A program made the position numbers and the translations under genes. Positions 1 to 9,102 of a DNA stretch of 19,120 nucleotides are shown piece after piece. The DNA lies in contig CAZYQW010000011.1 in NCBI GenBank assembly GCA_964649825.1, positions 1 through 19,120 on the forward strand, given 5' to 3'. Position 1 is the stretch's first letter. Every line of letters begins with the position of its first letter. This DNA comes from CAZYQW01 sp964649825. Its GTDB lineage: Bacteria; Planctomycetota; B15-G4; JADJEK01. The notes beneath the pieces were generated by a model, which searched no databases, had not been told where the DNA came from, and was given only the letters and a program-made list of their open reading frames with translations.

Positions 1-2
1 CG

Positions 3-275
3 GCCAAGGACGTCCGCCGCGTCCTCGCCTACGTCCTCAACAACGCCCGCCGCCATCGCGTCAAGCTCCCCTGGCCCGTCGATCTCTTCTCGTCGGCCCC
101 TTGGTTCAACGGCTGGTCCAACGGCCACCGCTACACCGACCTCGTCCCCGACGTCCCCCGCCCCGTCACCGACACCCGCGTCTTCGACCTCCTGCTCGGC
201 TGGCGCCGCTTCCATCTCATCGATCCATCCGAGATCCCCGGCCCGACCATCCCCCCCGAAGGCTTCCCCCCCTGA
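3..275 (+). CDS. REP-associated (Y1/IS200-like) transposase-type protein, C-terminal fragment
   Basis: The frame is open from the window edge to TGA at 273-275 and gives 90 residues; the start lies outside the window. The fragment contains VRRVLAYVLNNARRH, then DLFSSAPWFNGW, and ends LLLGWRRFHLIDPSEIPGP. From memory of the family, this pattern (alpha-helical NNARRH, a FxSxxWFxGW turn, then a WRRHGLID-EVPG tail) closes REP-associated tyrosine transposases of the Y1/HUH type, common in planctomycetes and myxobacteria. These are often single-copy genes linked to short palindromic repeats. The HUH motif and catalytic tyrosine would lie upstream and cannot be seen, so activity cannot be judged. 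Third codon positions are almost all C, more extreme than in the other genes, which fits a mobile or recently acquired gene. Family assignment is by recognition, not by alignment. Confidence 0.7.
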   Translation, partial: AKDVRRVLAYVLNNARRHRVKLPWPVDLFSSAPWFNGWSNGHRYTDLVPDVPRPVTDTRVFDLLLGWRRFHLIDPSEIPGPTIPPEGFPP

Positions 276-464
276 CCCTTCTGCCCGGCCCCTCCCCCGT
301 CCCCGTTCCGAACGCCGCACCGGATTCCCACGCCGAATCCCTCGGCCATCCGGCGTGAAAGGTCGTTTCCTCCACGGCCGGGGGTGGGTCTCGGGCCCGG
401 CAAAACCCCGGTTCACGTTCCACCCGAATGACGCGGGTCGGAGGGATGCGGGTCGGAGGCGAAC
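276..464. other. Intergenic region before the sigma-factor gene
   Basis: This 189-base gap separates the transposase-like fragment from the sigma-factor gene. The first half is very C-rich. I see no convincing reading frame, tRNA or clear -35/-10 pair. The only distinct structure is the 12-base direct repeat at 433-459, listed separately. It probably holds the promoter for the sigma/kinase pair, but I cannot place it. Confidence 0.4.
433..459 (+). repeat. 12-base direct repeat carrying a duplicated Shine-Dalgarno sequence
   Basis: GCGGGTCGGAGG occurs perfectly at 433-444 and 448-459, separated by GAT, for a 15-base period. The GGAGG of the second copy lies five bases before the TTG start of the sigma-factor gene and is the likely ribosome binding site; the first copy offers a second GGAGG that is too far away to serve this start. 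It may be a simple duplication. Confidence 0.6.
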
Positions 465-1052
465 TTGGATCATCGGTGTCTCGTCGACGGAGAGTCGCGG
501 GGTGACGCGGAGGCCGTCGAGAACCTCCTGCGCCGGCATCTCCACGGACTGCGGGCGTACGTTCGACTCCGCATGAGCCCGACGCTTCGCCGGAAGGAGT
601 CGAGCTCCGACATCGTGCAGTCCGTCTGCCGTGAGGTGCTTCACCGCGTCGATCGCTTCCGTGACAACGGCGACGAAGGGTTCCGCGCCTGGTTGTTCGA
701 GACCGCGATCCGCAAGATCCTCAATCGCGACGACTACTACCACGCCCAGAAGCGCGACGTCGAACGAGAGCACCGCGACGTCGCGGCTCCGGCCGCGGAG
801 GAGGAATACCACCTCGACGTCCACGGCTCCGCTTGCACGCCGAGCCGCATCGCGATCGCCCGTGAGGAAGCCGAACGACTCGAGCGCGCGTTCGACCGGC
901 TGCCCGCGGACTATCGCGCGGTGATTCGTCTCGCCCGCGTCGCCGGGCTGCCGCGGCGCGAAGTGGCGAGAACGATGGGACGCAGCGAATCGGCGGTCGC
1001 GAGCCTCCTGTACCGAGCGCTGGCGGATCTCGCCGTCGAACTGAGCGGATGA
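465..1052 (+). CDS. ECF-type RNA polymerase sigma factor (planctomycete style)
   Basis: Predicted 195-residue sigma-70 family protein with only regions 2 and 4, the ECF layout, directing RNA polymerase to a small regulon. Region 2 spans about residues 15-100 and includes SDIVQSVCREVL (48-59) and FRAWLFETAIRKILNRDDYY (73-92). The linker has TPSRIAIAREEAERLE (125-140). Region 4 (about 135-190) carries the helix-turn-helix LPRREVARTMGRSESAVASL (162-181). The SDIVQSVCREVL block resembles sigma factors typical of Planctomycetota. I chose the TTG at 465 because GGAGG lies five bases upstream and the N-terminus is compact; no in-frame ATG precedes region 2. No anti-sigma gene is visible, but a Ser/Thr kinase starts 37 bases downstream, a pairing often seen in planctomycetes, where phosphorylation may replace anti-sigma control. 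The kinase link is inference. Confidence 0.88.
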   Translation: MDHRCLVDGESRGDAEAVENLLRRHLHGLRAYVRLRMSPTLRRKESSSDIVQSVCREVLHRVDRFRDNGDEGFRAWLFETAIRKILNRDDYYHAQKRDVEREHRDVAAPAAEEEYHLDVHGSACTPSRIAIAREEAERLERAFDRLPADYRAVIRLARVAGLPRREVARTMGRSESAVASLLYRALADLAVELSG

Positions 1053-1089
1053 TCGGACCGCGACGCCGCCCCGCGGCCCGACCAGGACG

Positions 1090-2280
1090 ATGAACGCACA
1101 AGAGACCGCCCGCCTCAAGGAGCTGCTCGCCGAGTGCCTCGCGCGCGTCGAGGACGAAGGCGAAGCCGCGCTCGACGCGCTCTCTCGCGCCCATCCGGAG
1201 TTCGAGGGCAAGGCGCGCGCGAGCCTGGCCACGCTGCGTTCGTTCGGTTTCCTCGTGCCCGCGCGCCGGGACGAGGAGTTTCCGGCGCGGCTCGGCCCGT
1301 TCCGGCTCGTCCGCCGGCTCGGGAGAGGGGGAATGGGCGTCGTCTACCTCGCCGAGCAGGAACCGTGGGGTCGCGAGGTCGCCCTCAAGCTGGTTCGACC
1401 CGACCAGCTCTACTTCCCGGGCGCGCGCGAGCGCTTTCGACGAGAGATCGAAGCGATCGCGCGCCTACAGCATCCTGGGATCGCGCGGCTCCACGTCGTC
1501 GGCGAAGCGCACGGGATCCCCTACTTCGCGATGCAGCGCGTACCCGGCGAGCCTCTCGCGTCGATCCTCGAGCGCGTGTCCGCTCGCCGGCCCGGATCGT
1601 TGATCGGCGGCGAGCTGGCCCCGGCGGAGAACGCCGGTCGTGCTTGGTCGCGCCAGGCCTGGCCGCACGCCGCGTTCCACTTGATCCAGCAGGTCGCGCA
1701 CGCACTTGCGCACGCCCATTCCCGCGGCGTCCTCCATCGCGACGTCAAGCCTTCGAACATCATGGTCACCCCGGACCAGCGCGCGATCCTGGTCGATTTC
1801 GGCCTCGCCAGCACGCGCGGAACGACCCGCATCACGCAGACCGGCTCGCAGCTCGGCTCCCTCCATTACATGGCGCCGGAGCAGCTCCGCGGGGACCGCG
1901 ACGCGATCGACGAACGGACCGACGTCTACGCGCTCGGCGTCGTCCTGCACGAGCTCCTGACCCTGCGCTCGCCGTTCCGATCGGACGACGCGGAAGAGCT
2001 GCGCCGGCGGATCTCGCGCGGCGATCGGGCCGGCACCCGAACGCTGAACCCCACCGTCTCCCCGGACGCCGAGACCGTCTGTCGCAAAGCGATGGACGTC
2101 GATCCGAGTCGCCGCTACCCGTCGATGATCGACTTCGCGCGCGACCTCGAAAACGTGCTCCGGGGGCGCCCGATCGAAGCGGAACGACCCAGCGTGCTGG
2201 CGCGGGCGCTCCGGATCGCGAAGCGGGCAGCCCGCGTGGCGGTTGGCGTGAGCCGGATCGCCGTCAGGGATCGATCGTGA
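1090..2280 (+). CDS. Serine/threonine protein kinase (Hanks type), short C-terminus
   Basis: Predicted 396-residue PknB-like kinase phosphorylating Ser/Thr on unknown targets. Residues 1-65 form a helical N-terminal region. The kinase domain runs about 69-360: glycine loop LGRGGMGVVYL (77-87), ATP-binding Lys100 in VALK, helix-C Glu119, catalytic loop HRDVKPSN (216-223, Asp218 and Asn223), DFG (236-238), MAPE (261-264) and TDVYALG (277-283). All key residues are intact, so it should be active. A ~30-residue insert (about 165-195) lies between the hinge and helix E. Planctomycete kinases of this kind often continue into a transmembrane helix and TPR, WD40 or other sensor domain. This one ends about 35 residues after the domain with an Arg/Ala-rich stretch and no clear membrane helix, so it is probably cytosolic or truncated. 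It lies 37 bases after the sigma-factor gene, likely one operon, and its last 17 bases overlap the convergent gene. Confidence 0.92.
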   Translation: MNAQETARLKELLAECLARVEDEGEAALDALSRAHPEFEGKARASLATLRSFGFLVPARRDEEFPARLGPFRLVRRLGRGGMGVVYLAEQEPWGREVALKLVRPDQLYFPGARERFRREIEAIARLQHPGIARLHVVGEAHGIPYFAMQRVPGEPLASILERVSARRPGSLIGGELAPAENAGRAWSRQAWPHAAFHLIQQVAHALAHAHSRGVLHRDVKPSNIMVTPDQRAILVDFGLASTRGTTRITQTGSQLGSLHYMAPEQLRGDRDAIDERTDVYALGVVLHELLTLRSPFRSDDAEELRRRISRGDRAGTRTLNPTVSPDAETVCRKAMDVDPSRRYPSMIDFARDLENVLRGRPIEAERPSVLARALRIAKRAARVAVGVSRIAVRDRS

Positions 2281-3460
2281 TCGCGACCGCGTTGCTCGCG
2301 ATCACCGGCTCGCCCGTGCCTGGATCCAGAACGACGTACGCGTGATGGACGGTCCGCCCCGCGACGTACGGAGCGAGGACGGCCGGCACGGAGAACGAGG
2401 CCGTCGCGACCCCCGCCGAAGGCCCGACCAGCGGGAACGTACCGATCGAGCCGGTCAGCGTGAGGTCGGGCTGAGTCCGCGTCACGAAGAAGTACACGTC
2501 GGGATTCAGCGGCAGCACGAACCCCGGGAGCCAGAGCCCCGGCGCGTCGCCGTGGAAGCTCCCGAGCAGGAAGTAGCCGCTGCCGAAGTAGTGTTGCGTC
2601 ACCGCGAGATCGAAGTGCGCGGTCTCACCCCGCGACACCGACAGCCGCGGGTCGTCCGCGCCGAGCCACGCCGACGGGAAGTCCTCGTCCAGCACCATCG
2701 CTCGGATGTTCGTCGGCGCGGTCAGGATCGTCGTGATCGTCGAGGTCTCCGGCACGACGCGCACGATCGTCCCGTTGCTCCCACTGATCAGGAACTCGCT
2801 GCCGTGCGGGACGATCGCCGTCGCGTCCGTCGGCACGTCGTAGCCGTAGAGGACCGCGTCGTTGATGAGGCTGAAGACCGAGATGTCACCGTTCTCGTCG
2901 CCGACCGCGAGCTGCTGCGGCCGGACCGCCAGCGAGTTGATGCCCGCGCTGACCGCGTACGCGGCCTGGAACGACGTCCCGTAGACGGAGACGCGATACA
3001 CCATTCCCGCGGAACCACCGACGAACAGCGTCCCGTCGTGGATCGCCATCGCCCGCACGTCGGTCGCGGCCTGGATCGGTCCGTGGAGGACGTGGCCGGT
3101 CTGCGGATCGATGCGGTAGACGGTCCCGTCGGTCCCGCCGACGAACACCGAGTCGTTGTACCTCGCCATCGCCCGCGCGTCGTTCGCGACCGCGAAGCCG
3201 CCGGTGACCTGTCCCGTCGCGCGATCGATCCGCACCACGTAGCCGGTCGGCGTGCCGAGCAAGATCTCGTCCCCGATCCGGAGCATCGACTGGACGGCCG
3301 CTCCTCCGGCGCCGAAGGACTGGAACCCGCCGTACAGCGCGTCGCCGCGGTACACCGAGCCGATCCCGTTGCCGGTCCCGGTGAAGAGGTCGACGCCGAA
3401 GGCGGACGACGACGAGACGGCGATCGTCAGGACGATCGCGAGCTTCCGGTCGAATGACAT
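2264..3460 (-). CDS. Secreted beta-propeller-like protein with planctomycete-type C-terminal module
   Basis: Predicted 398-residue exported protein of unknown function. I start at 3460 rather than the in-frame ATG at 3481 because AAGGA lies seven bases upstream on the minus strand and the protein then opens with a signal peptide (MSFDRKLAIVLTIAVSSSSA, cleavage near residue 20-22). Residues about 25-265 contain short repeats of the form GTxxGxVYRIDxxTG and DVRAMAxxDGTLFVGGSAG, as in PQQ/WD-like propeller blades. Residues about 269-398 form a separate beta-rich module with LPLNPDVYFF, ATASFSVP, TVHHAYVV and ASNAVAITIDP. I recall this as a recurrent C-terminal domain of secreted planctomycete proteins, with no known role; the product at 13054-14733 ends in a related one. 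There are no catalytic motifs. The gene is preceded by 268 noncoding bases and converges on the kinase gene with a 17-base overlap. Confidence 0.82.
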   Translation of the reverse strand: MSFDRKLAIVLTIAVSSSSAFGVDLFTGTGNGIGSVYRGDALYGGFQSFGAGGAAVQSMLRIGDEILLGTPTGYVVRIDRATGQVTGGFAVANDARAMARYNDSVFVGGTDGTVYRIDPQTGHVLHGPIQAATDVRAMAIHDGTLFVGGSAGMVYRVSVYGTSFQAAYAVSAGINSLAVRPQQLAVGDENGDISVFSLINDAVLYGYDVPTDATAIVPHGSEFLISGSNGTIVRVVPETSTITTILTAPTNIRAMVLDEDFPSAWLGADDPRLSVSRGETAHFDLAVTQHYFGSGYFLLGSFHGDAPGLWLPGFVLPLNPDVYFFVTRTQPDLTLTGSIGTFPLVGPSAGVATASFSVPAVLAPYVAGRTVHHAYVVLDPGTGEPVIASNAVAITIDP

Positions 3461-3545
3461 GCACACGTCCTTCCAGGGCATGAAGGGTCACCAGGCCAAG
3501 ACCCGCGCCGAGCTGGCCCTTGCACTCGGCGCTCGCGAGGACGCC

Positions 3546-3551
3546 ATTCTA
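3546..3551 (-). promoter_or_regulatory. Possible -10 element for the propeller gene
   Basis: On the minus strand this reads TAGAAT, one mismatch from TATAAT, in otherwise G+C-rich DNA and about 85 bases upstream of the ATG at 3460. No good -35 lies 16-18 bases further up. A short inverted repeat GTCGA-TCC-TCGAC (3560-3572) lies just upstream, where an operator could be. The evidence is weak. Confidence 0.2.
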
Positions 3552-3649
3552 CGGGATGGGTCGATCCTCGACGAGCCGCCGGCCGCGCTCGATGGGCTCG
3601 CTCCCAAGCAACTCTCAGTCATCGAGTTAGGGTCCCCGCAAGTTGCTGT

Positions 3650-3678
3650 CTTGGGAACGTCTCTCCGTTCCTGGCAAG
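3650..3678 (-). terminator. Stem-loop downstream of the transporter gene
   Basis: CTTG-GGAACG and CGTTCC-TGG-CAAG can pair into a ten-base-pair stem with a three-base bulge and a six-base loop, 51-79 bases after the transporter stop codon. There is no run of U after it on the minus strand, so it would be an RNA-processing or Rho-assisted structure rather than a classic intrinsic terminator. Confidence 0.3.
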
Positions 3679-3728
3679 GCGCGACGACGACCTTCTTGCG
3701 CGGTCCCTCAGTCCGAGGTTCACCGGGT

Positions 3729-5261
3729 TCACCGAGCCCACGGGGGGACGACGTTCGGATCGATGTCGAACACGAGCCCTCCGAGGAGCTCGATCGCGGC
3801 CACGATCAGCACCGCTCCGGCCAGGTTCAGCAGCAGTCCGGCCCGCACCATATCGATAATCCGAACGCGCTCGCTGCCGAAGACGATCGCGTTCGGCGGC
3901 GTCGCGACCGGCATCATGAAGGCGAACGAGCACGAGATCGTCACCGGAACCATCAGGTAGAGGGGGTTCATCCCCAATGATCGAGCCAGCCCGTCGGTCA
4001 CGGGCAGGAGCATCTCGGTCGTTGCCGTGTTGGACGTGAACTCGGTCAGGAACGTCACGGCGATGCAGATCAGGCTCACGAGCTGCACCCGGCCGTCGGG
4101 CGCGGCGTGCTTGAGCTGTTCTCCCAACCATTCGGACAAGCCGGACGCGGAGCACGCGGTGGCGAGCGCGAAGCCGCCGCCGAACAGCAGCAGGATGTGC
4201 CACGGCAGCTTCTTCGCGGTGTGCCACTCCATCAGCCGCGTGCCGCTCGGCTGCTTCGAGGGAAGGACGAAGAGGAGCAGGGCCGCTGCGATCGCGACCG
4301 TCCCGTCGTTGATGTACTCGGGGCGCGGAAAGAGCGACGCCCATCCCGGCACCTGGACCGGACCGAGGTCGAGGTCCGCCCGGAACAGCCACGACAGCAC
4401 GAGAACCACGAAGACCGAGAAGACGACCTTCTCCTCGTAGCTCGGAGCACCGAGCTCGCGGTGCTGATGAACGAGGATCTCGCGGTCGATCGAGAGGTCG
4501 GCCCGCTTCGGCGCGAACAGCCACGAGAGGATTCCCCACGCGAGGAGGAGCATCACGACGGCGATCGGCAGGCCGAACTGGATCCAGGTGGCGAACGAGA
4601 CCTCCGGCGCGTCGGGGTGGAGCCGCTCGAGGATCCGCACGAACGAGAGGTTCGGCGGCGTTCCGACCAACGTCGCGATGCCGCCGATCGACGCGCCGTA
4701 CGCGACGCCGAGGAGGAGACCGGTCGAGAACCGCGCGACGATCGCCCCTTCCGCCGACTCCTCCATCTTGACGATGATCGCCAGGACGATCGTGACCATC
4801 ATCATGGTCGCGGCGGTGTTCGAGATCCACATCGAGAGGAACGCGGTGGCGCTCATGAACCCGAGGAGGATGAGGATGGGGTGATCGCCGAAGAGGAGGA
4901 GGATCCGCAGCGCGATCCGCTTGTGGAGGCGCCAGCGTTCGATCGCAAGGGCGACCACGAAGCCCCCGAGGAAGAGCAGCACGACGTGGTTGAAGTACTC
5001 GGTCGCGACCGCCTTCCCGTCGAGCACACCGAGCGCGGGCAGAAGCACGACGGGAAGGAGCGACGTCGCGGCCAGGGGAACCGCCTCGCTCACCCACCAG
5101 ATCGCCATCCAGACCGCGACCGCGGCGGTCCGCCCGACCTCGGGACGACTCGGATCGAACTCGCCGCAGTACGCCGTCGCGAAGGCCGCCGCCGGTCCGA
5201 TCCAGAGCGCCGCGTTGCGCAGCCATCCGCGCCGAACCTCGGTCGCCTCGTCATGCGTCAT
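3729..5261 (-). CDS. SLC13/DASS-family sodium-coupled dicarboxylate (or sulfate/phosphate) transporter
   Basis: Predicted 510-residue inner-membrane permease with about 11-12 hydrophobic segments. It carries both hallmark repeats of the divalent anion:sodium symporter family: SNT (147-149, in MWISNTAATMMM) followed by GTPPN (200-204), and SNT (410-412, in EFTSNTATTEMLLP) followed by TPPNA (454-458). In VcINDY and relatives the SNT motifs bind substrate carboxylates and sodium. Length and topology fit complete SLC13 carriers, which move C4-dicarboxylates, citrate, sulfate or phosphate; the exact substrate cannot be read from the sequence. The ATG at 5261 lies inside the end of the upstream monooxygenase-fold gene (11-base overlap), with GGGGAGGA roughly a dozen bases upstream, so translation is probably coupled. 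It is followed by a noncoding stretch with a stem-loop. Confidence 0.93.
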   Translation of the reverse strand: MTHDEATEVRRGWLRNAALWIGPAAAFATAYCGEFDPSRPEVGRTAAVAVWMAIWWVSEAVPLAATSLLPVVLLPALGVLDGKAVATEYFNHVVLLFLGGFVVALAIERWRLHKRIALRILLLFGDHPILILLGFMSATAFLSMWISNTAATMMMVTIVLAIIVKMEESAEGAIVARFSTGLLLGVAYGASIGGIATLVGTPPNLSFVRILERLHPDAPEVSFATWIQFGLPIAVVMLLLAWGILSWLFAPKRADLSIDREILVHQHRELGAPSYEEKVVFSVFVVLVLSWLFRADLDLGPVQVPGWASLFPRPEYINDGTVAIAAALLLFVLPSKQPSGTRLMEWHTAKKLPWHILLLFGGGFALATACSASGLSEWLGEQLKHAAPDGRVQLVSLICIAVTFLTEFTSNTATTEMLLPVTDGLARSLGMNPLYLMVPVTISCSFAFMMPVATPPNAIVFGSERVRIIDMVRAGLLLNLAGAVLIVAAIELLGGLVFDIDPNVVPPWAR

Positions 5262-5607
5262 CGGCCGGCGCGTCCTCCCCAGAATCGAGGTGCGTTTCCG
5301 CGTCGACGCGGCTCACGCGCAGCGAGAAGGCGCGATACCAGCGTTCCCGGCCGAGCGCCTGCGCCGCCACGTGCTCGGGATGGCGCCGCCACGCGGCGAT
5401 CGCGTCGAGAGACGACCAGTACGAGACGGTGATGCCGAACCCGTTCGCGTCGCGCGCGCTGTCGACTCCGAGGAAGCCGTCCTGCACGCGGGCGAGCTCC
5501 ACCATCCGGGCGGCCGTCGACTGGTATGCGGCGTCGTCGCCTTTCGAGCGGCGGCTGGCGAAGACGACCGCGTAGTACGGCGGAGCCGGCGTTCGGGTCA
5601 AGTCCAT
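5251..5607 (-). CDS. Antibiotic biosynthesis monooxygenase (ABM)-domain protein
   Basis: Predicted 118-residue cytosolic protein of the dimeric alpha/beta-barrel ABM fold. Supporting features are the N-terminal strand YYAVVFASRRS (11-21), the helix with MVELARVQDGFLGVDSAR, then GITVSYWSSLDAIAAWRRH (58-76), PEHVAAQALGRERWY and a final strand FSLRVSRVD. The WRRHPEHVAAQxxGRExWY block is typical of the YczJ-like branch, usually annotated as putative monooxygenases or heme-degrading-like enzymes with no proven reaction. It is the first gene of a two-gene minus-strand unit, and its TGA overlaps the transporter start. The functional link to the transporter is unclear. The Shine-Dalgarno for the ATG at 5607 is weak (GGCGG directly before it). 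A ten-base palindrome lies 12 bases upstream. Confidence 0.85.
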   Translation of the reverse strand: MDLTRTPAPPYYAVVFASRRSKGDDAAYQSTAARMVELARVQDGFLGVDSARDANGFGITVSYWSSLDAIAAWRRHPEHVAAQALGRERWYRAFSLRVSRVDAETHLDSGEDAPADDA

Positions 5608-5619
5608 CCGCCAGATGCT

Positions 5620-5629
5620 ACCGATCGGT
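5620..5629. promoter_or_regulatory. Ten-base palindrome upstream of the ABM-domain gene
   Basis: ACCGATCGGT is a perfect palindrome in the 135-base gap between divergent genes, 12 bases before the ABM-domain start codon. It could be an operator for a dimeric regulator, but short CG-rich palindromes arise by chance in such DNA and I see no second copy. Confidence 0.2.
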
Positions 5630-5742
5630 CACCGTGGCCGGAAACGTCGCTCTCGAAGACTCGCCCGTGACCGCGTTGGGCACGACGATTGCAACTCCAA
5701 GCTCAAGGACTCGAACGCGTACCGACTCGACGGAGGAACCCG

Positions 5743-6231
5743 ATGCGCATCCAAGAGGTGATGAACAAGGACGTGGCGGCCGTTCGACCGAACGACTCGG
5801 CGGAGTCGGCGTGGACGCGGATGCACGAGCGCGGCATCCATCACCTGGCCGTGCGCGACGGCGGCGCGATCGTCGGCGTGATCTCGGATCGCGACCTTGG
5901 CGGCGCGCGTGGCGCGAAGACACGCAACGGCCGATCGGTCTCGGACTTGATGACCAAGCAGATCGTGACCGCGGCGCCGACCACCACCATCCGTCAGGCG
6001 GCGAACATGATGCGCAACCGCGTCGTGGGATGCCTGCTCGTCACCGAGGGCGCGAAGCTGCGCGGAATCATCACCGTGTCCGATCTCCTCGACCTGATCG
6101 GCCGCGGGTTGGAGGTCCCCGGACGCACGTGGGAACGCACCGGGCGTCGCAAGGCGATTCCCTCCGGCTATCCCCGTCGCAAAGCGCCGCGGAGACCTCG
6201 CCCGACAGCGGCGAAATCTCCCCGCTCATAG
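5743..6231 (+). CDS. CBS-domain pair protein with basic C-terminal tail
   Basis: Predicted 162-residue cytosolic protein. Residues 1-60 and 65-120 form two CBS motifs: MRIQEVMNKDVAAVRPNDSA, HHLAVRDGGAIVGVISDRDL (33-52), then VSDLMTKQIVTAAPTTTIRQ (66-85) and GCLLVTEGAKLRGIITVSDL (96-115). CBS pairs usually bind AMP, ADP, ATP or other adenosyl ligands and act as energy sensors. After residue 125 comes an unusual Arg/Lys/Pro-rich tail (RTGRRKAIPSGYPRRKAPRR) that could bind nucleic acid or a partner. I start at 5743, not at an in-frame codon at 5689, because GGAGG lies six bases upstream and MRIQEVM is the usual opening. Lon starts 55 bases downstream on the same strand, followed by another CBS-pair gene, so this is probably the first gene of a CBS-lon-CBS unit. 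Confidence 0.9.
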   Translation: MRIQEVMNKDVAAVRPNDSAESAWTRMHERGIHHLAVRDGGAIVGVISDRDLGGARGAKTRNGRSVSDLMTKQIVTAAPTTTIRQAANMMRNRVVGCLLVTEGAKLRGIITVSDLLDLIGRGLEVPGRTWERTGRRKAIPSGYPRRKAPRRPRPTAAKSPRS

Positions 6232-6232
6232 G

Positions 6233-6248
6233 GAATCGTTCCCGATTC
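6233..6248. promoter_or_regulatory. Inverted repeat between the CBS gene and lon
   Basis: GAATCG-TTCC-CGATTC forms a perfect six-base inverted repeat 38 bases before the lon ATG, starting immediately after the CBS stop codon. It overlaps a second small repeat, GGGAA-TCG-TTCCC (6231-6243). It does not match CIRCE. It might be a local operator or a weak terminator stem for the CBS gene. Confidence 0.22.
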
Positions 6249-6286
6249 GACCCCTCACCGAGGTCCCTTCCGTCCTGGATGATGCG

Positions 6287-8667
<2,381 letters not shown>

Positions 8668-8671
<4 letters not shown>

Positions 8672-9089
8672 CCATCGCGAAGATCTCCAGGTCCGCCGTC
8701 GACACGATCAAGACCACCGACTCCGTCCGCACCGCGGCCCAGCACAGGCGGCAGCGGTCGGTTCCCTCGTGGTGCTGAGCGAGGAACGCCACGTCGTGGG
8801 AATGCTGACGGACCGTGACGTCGTCGTGCGCGCCGCAGCGGACGGCCTCGACGTGAACGTGGTGACGGCCGCCGAAGTGATGACACGAAACGTCGAGACG
8901 GTCGCCGACACGACGCCGATCGAAGACGCGGTCGGCCTGATGCGCTCGGCGCGCCTCCGTCGGCTCGTCATCGTCGACGAGAAGGAGGAGGTGACCGGCG
9001 TGGTCTCGTTGGACGACGTCTTGGCGTTCTTGGCCGAGGAGTTCAGCGCGATCGGCCGGCTCGTGTCCGAGCAGACCAGCCAGACGTAG
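8668..9089 (+). pseudogene. CBS-domain pair protein, broken by an apparent one-base deletion
   Basis: The ATG at 8668 overlaps the lon stop codon (ATGA) and starts a normal CBS N-terminus (MTIAKISRSAVDTIKTTDSV), which after HRRQRSVPSWC meets TGA at 8764-8766. In the next frame GSLVVLSEERHVVGMLTDRD and a second CBS motif (EVMTRNVETVADTTPIEDAV) continue to TAG at 9087-9089. Inserting one T between 8746 and 8747, making CAC ATG GCG, restores a single 140-residue protein reading AAQHMAAAVGSLVVL, the expected CBS sequence. So the gene is intact apart from one missing base. This could be a real inactivation or a sequencing or assembly error. A shorter product from GTG at 8769 (about 106 residues, first CBS truncated) is the alternative. 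The repaired protein would be a paralogue of the product at 5743-6231 without its basic tail. Confidence 0.82.
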
Positions 9090-9096
9090 TACTACG
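9085..9096. repeat. Twelve-base palindrome between convergent genes
   Basis: CGTAGTACTACG is a perfect palindrome containing the CBS gene's stop codon, in the 13-base gap between the CBS gene and the convergent SEC-C gene. It lacks a U tract. It could form a short bidirectional stem but is too small to call a terminator. Confidence 0.3.
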
Positions 9097-9102
9097 AGTC
9101 GG

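Larger units (their letters stand above)
3461..3728. other. Intergenic region between the propeller gene and the transporter gene
   Basis: The 268 bases lie between two minus-strand genes and should hold the 3' end of the transporter transcript and the promoter of the propeller gene. I see a stem-loop at 3650-3678 and a weak -10-like hexamer at 3546-3551, both listed separately. A plus-strand frame across the region (from ATG at 3480) has no recognisable content, and the region shows no RNA gene. Confidence 0.4.

Noticed and set aside
2342..3457. A 371-codon plus-strand frame across the first propeller gene
   Set aside because: The product is Arg/Asp/Val-rich without domains, opposite a gene with a signal peptide and Shine-Dalgarno.
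3480..3980. A plus-strand frame from ATG at 3480 (MKGHQAKTRAELALALGARE) in the gap upstream of the propeller gene
   Set aside because: It begins without a Shine-Dalgarno, runs antisense into the transporter's 3' end and matches no family I know.
4107..5432. A 441-codon plus-strand frame across the SLC13 transporter
   Set aside because: The opposite strand encodes clear SNT and TPPN motifs, while this frame gives an Arg/Glu/Asp-rich low-complexity product.
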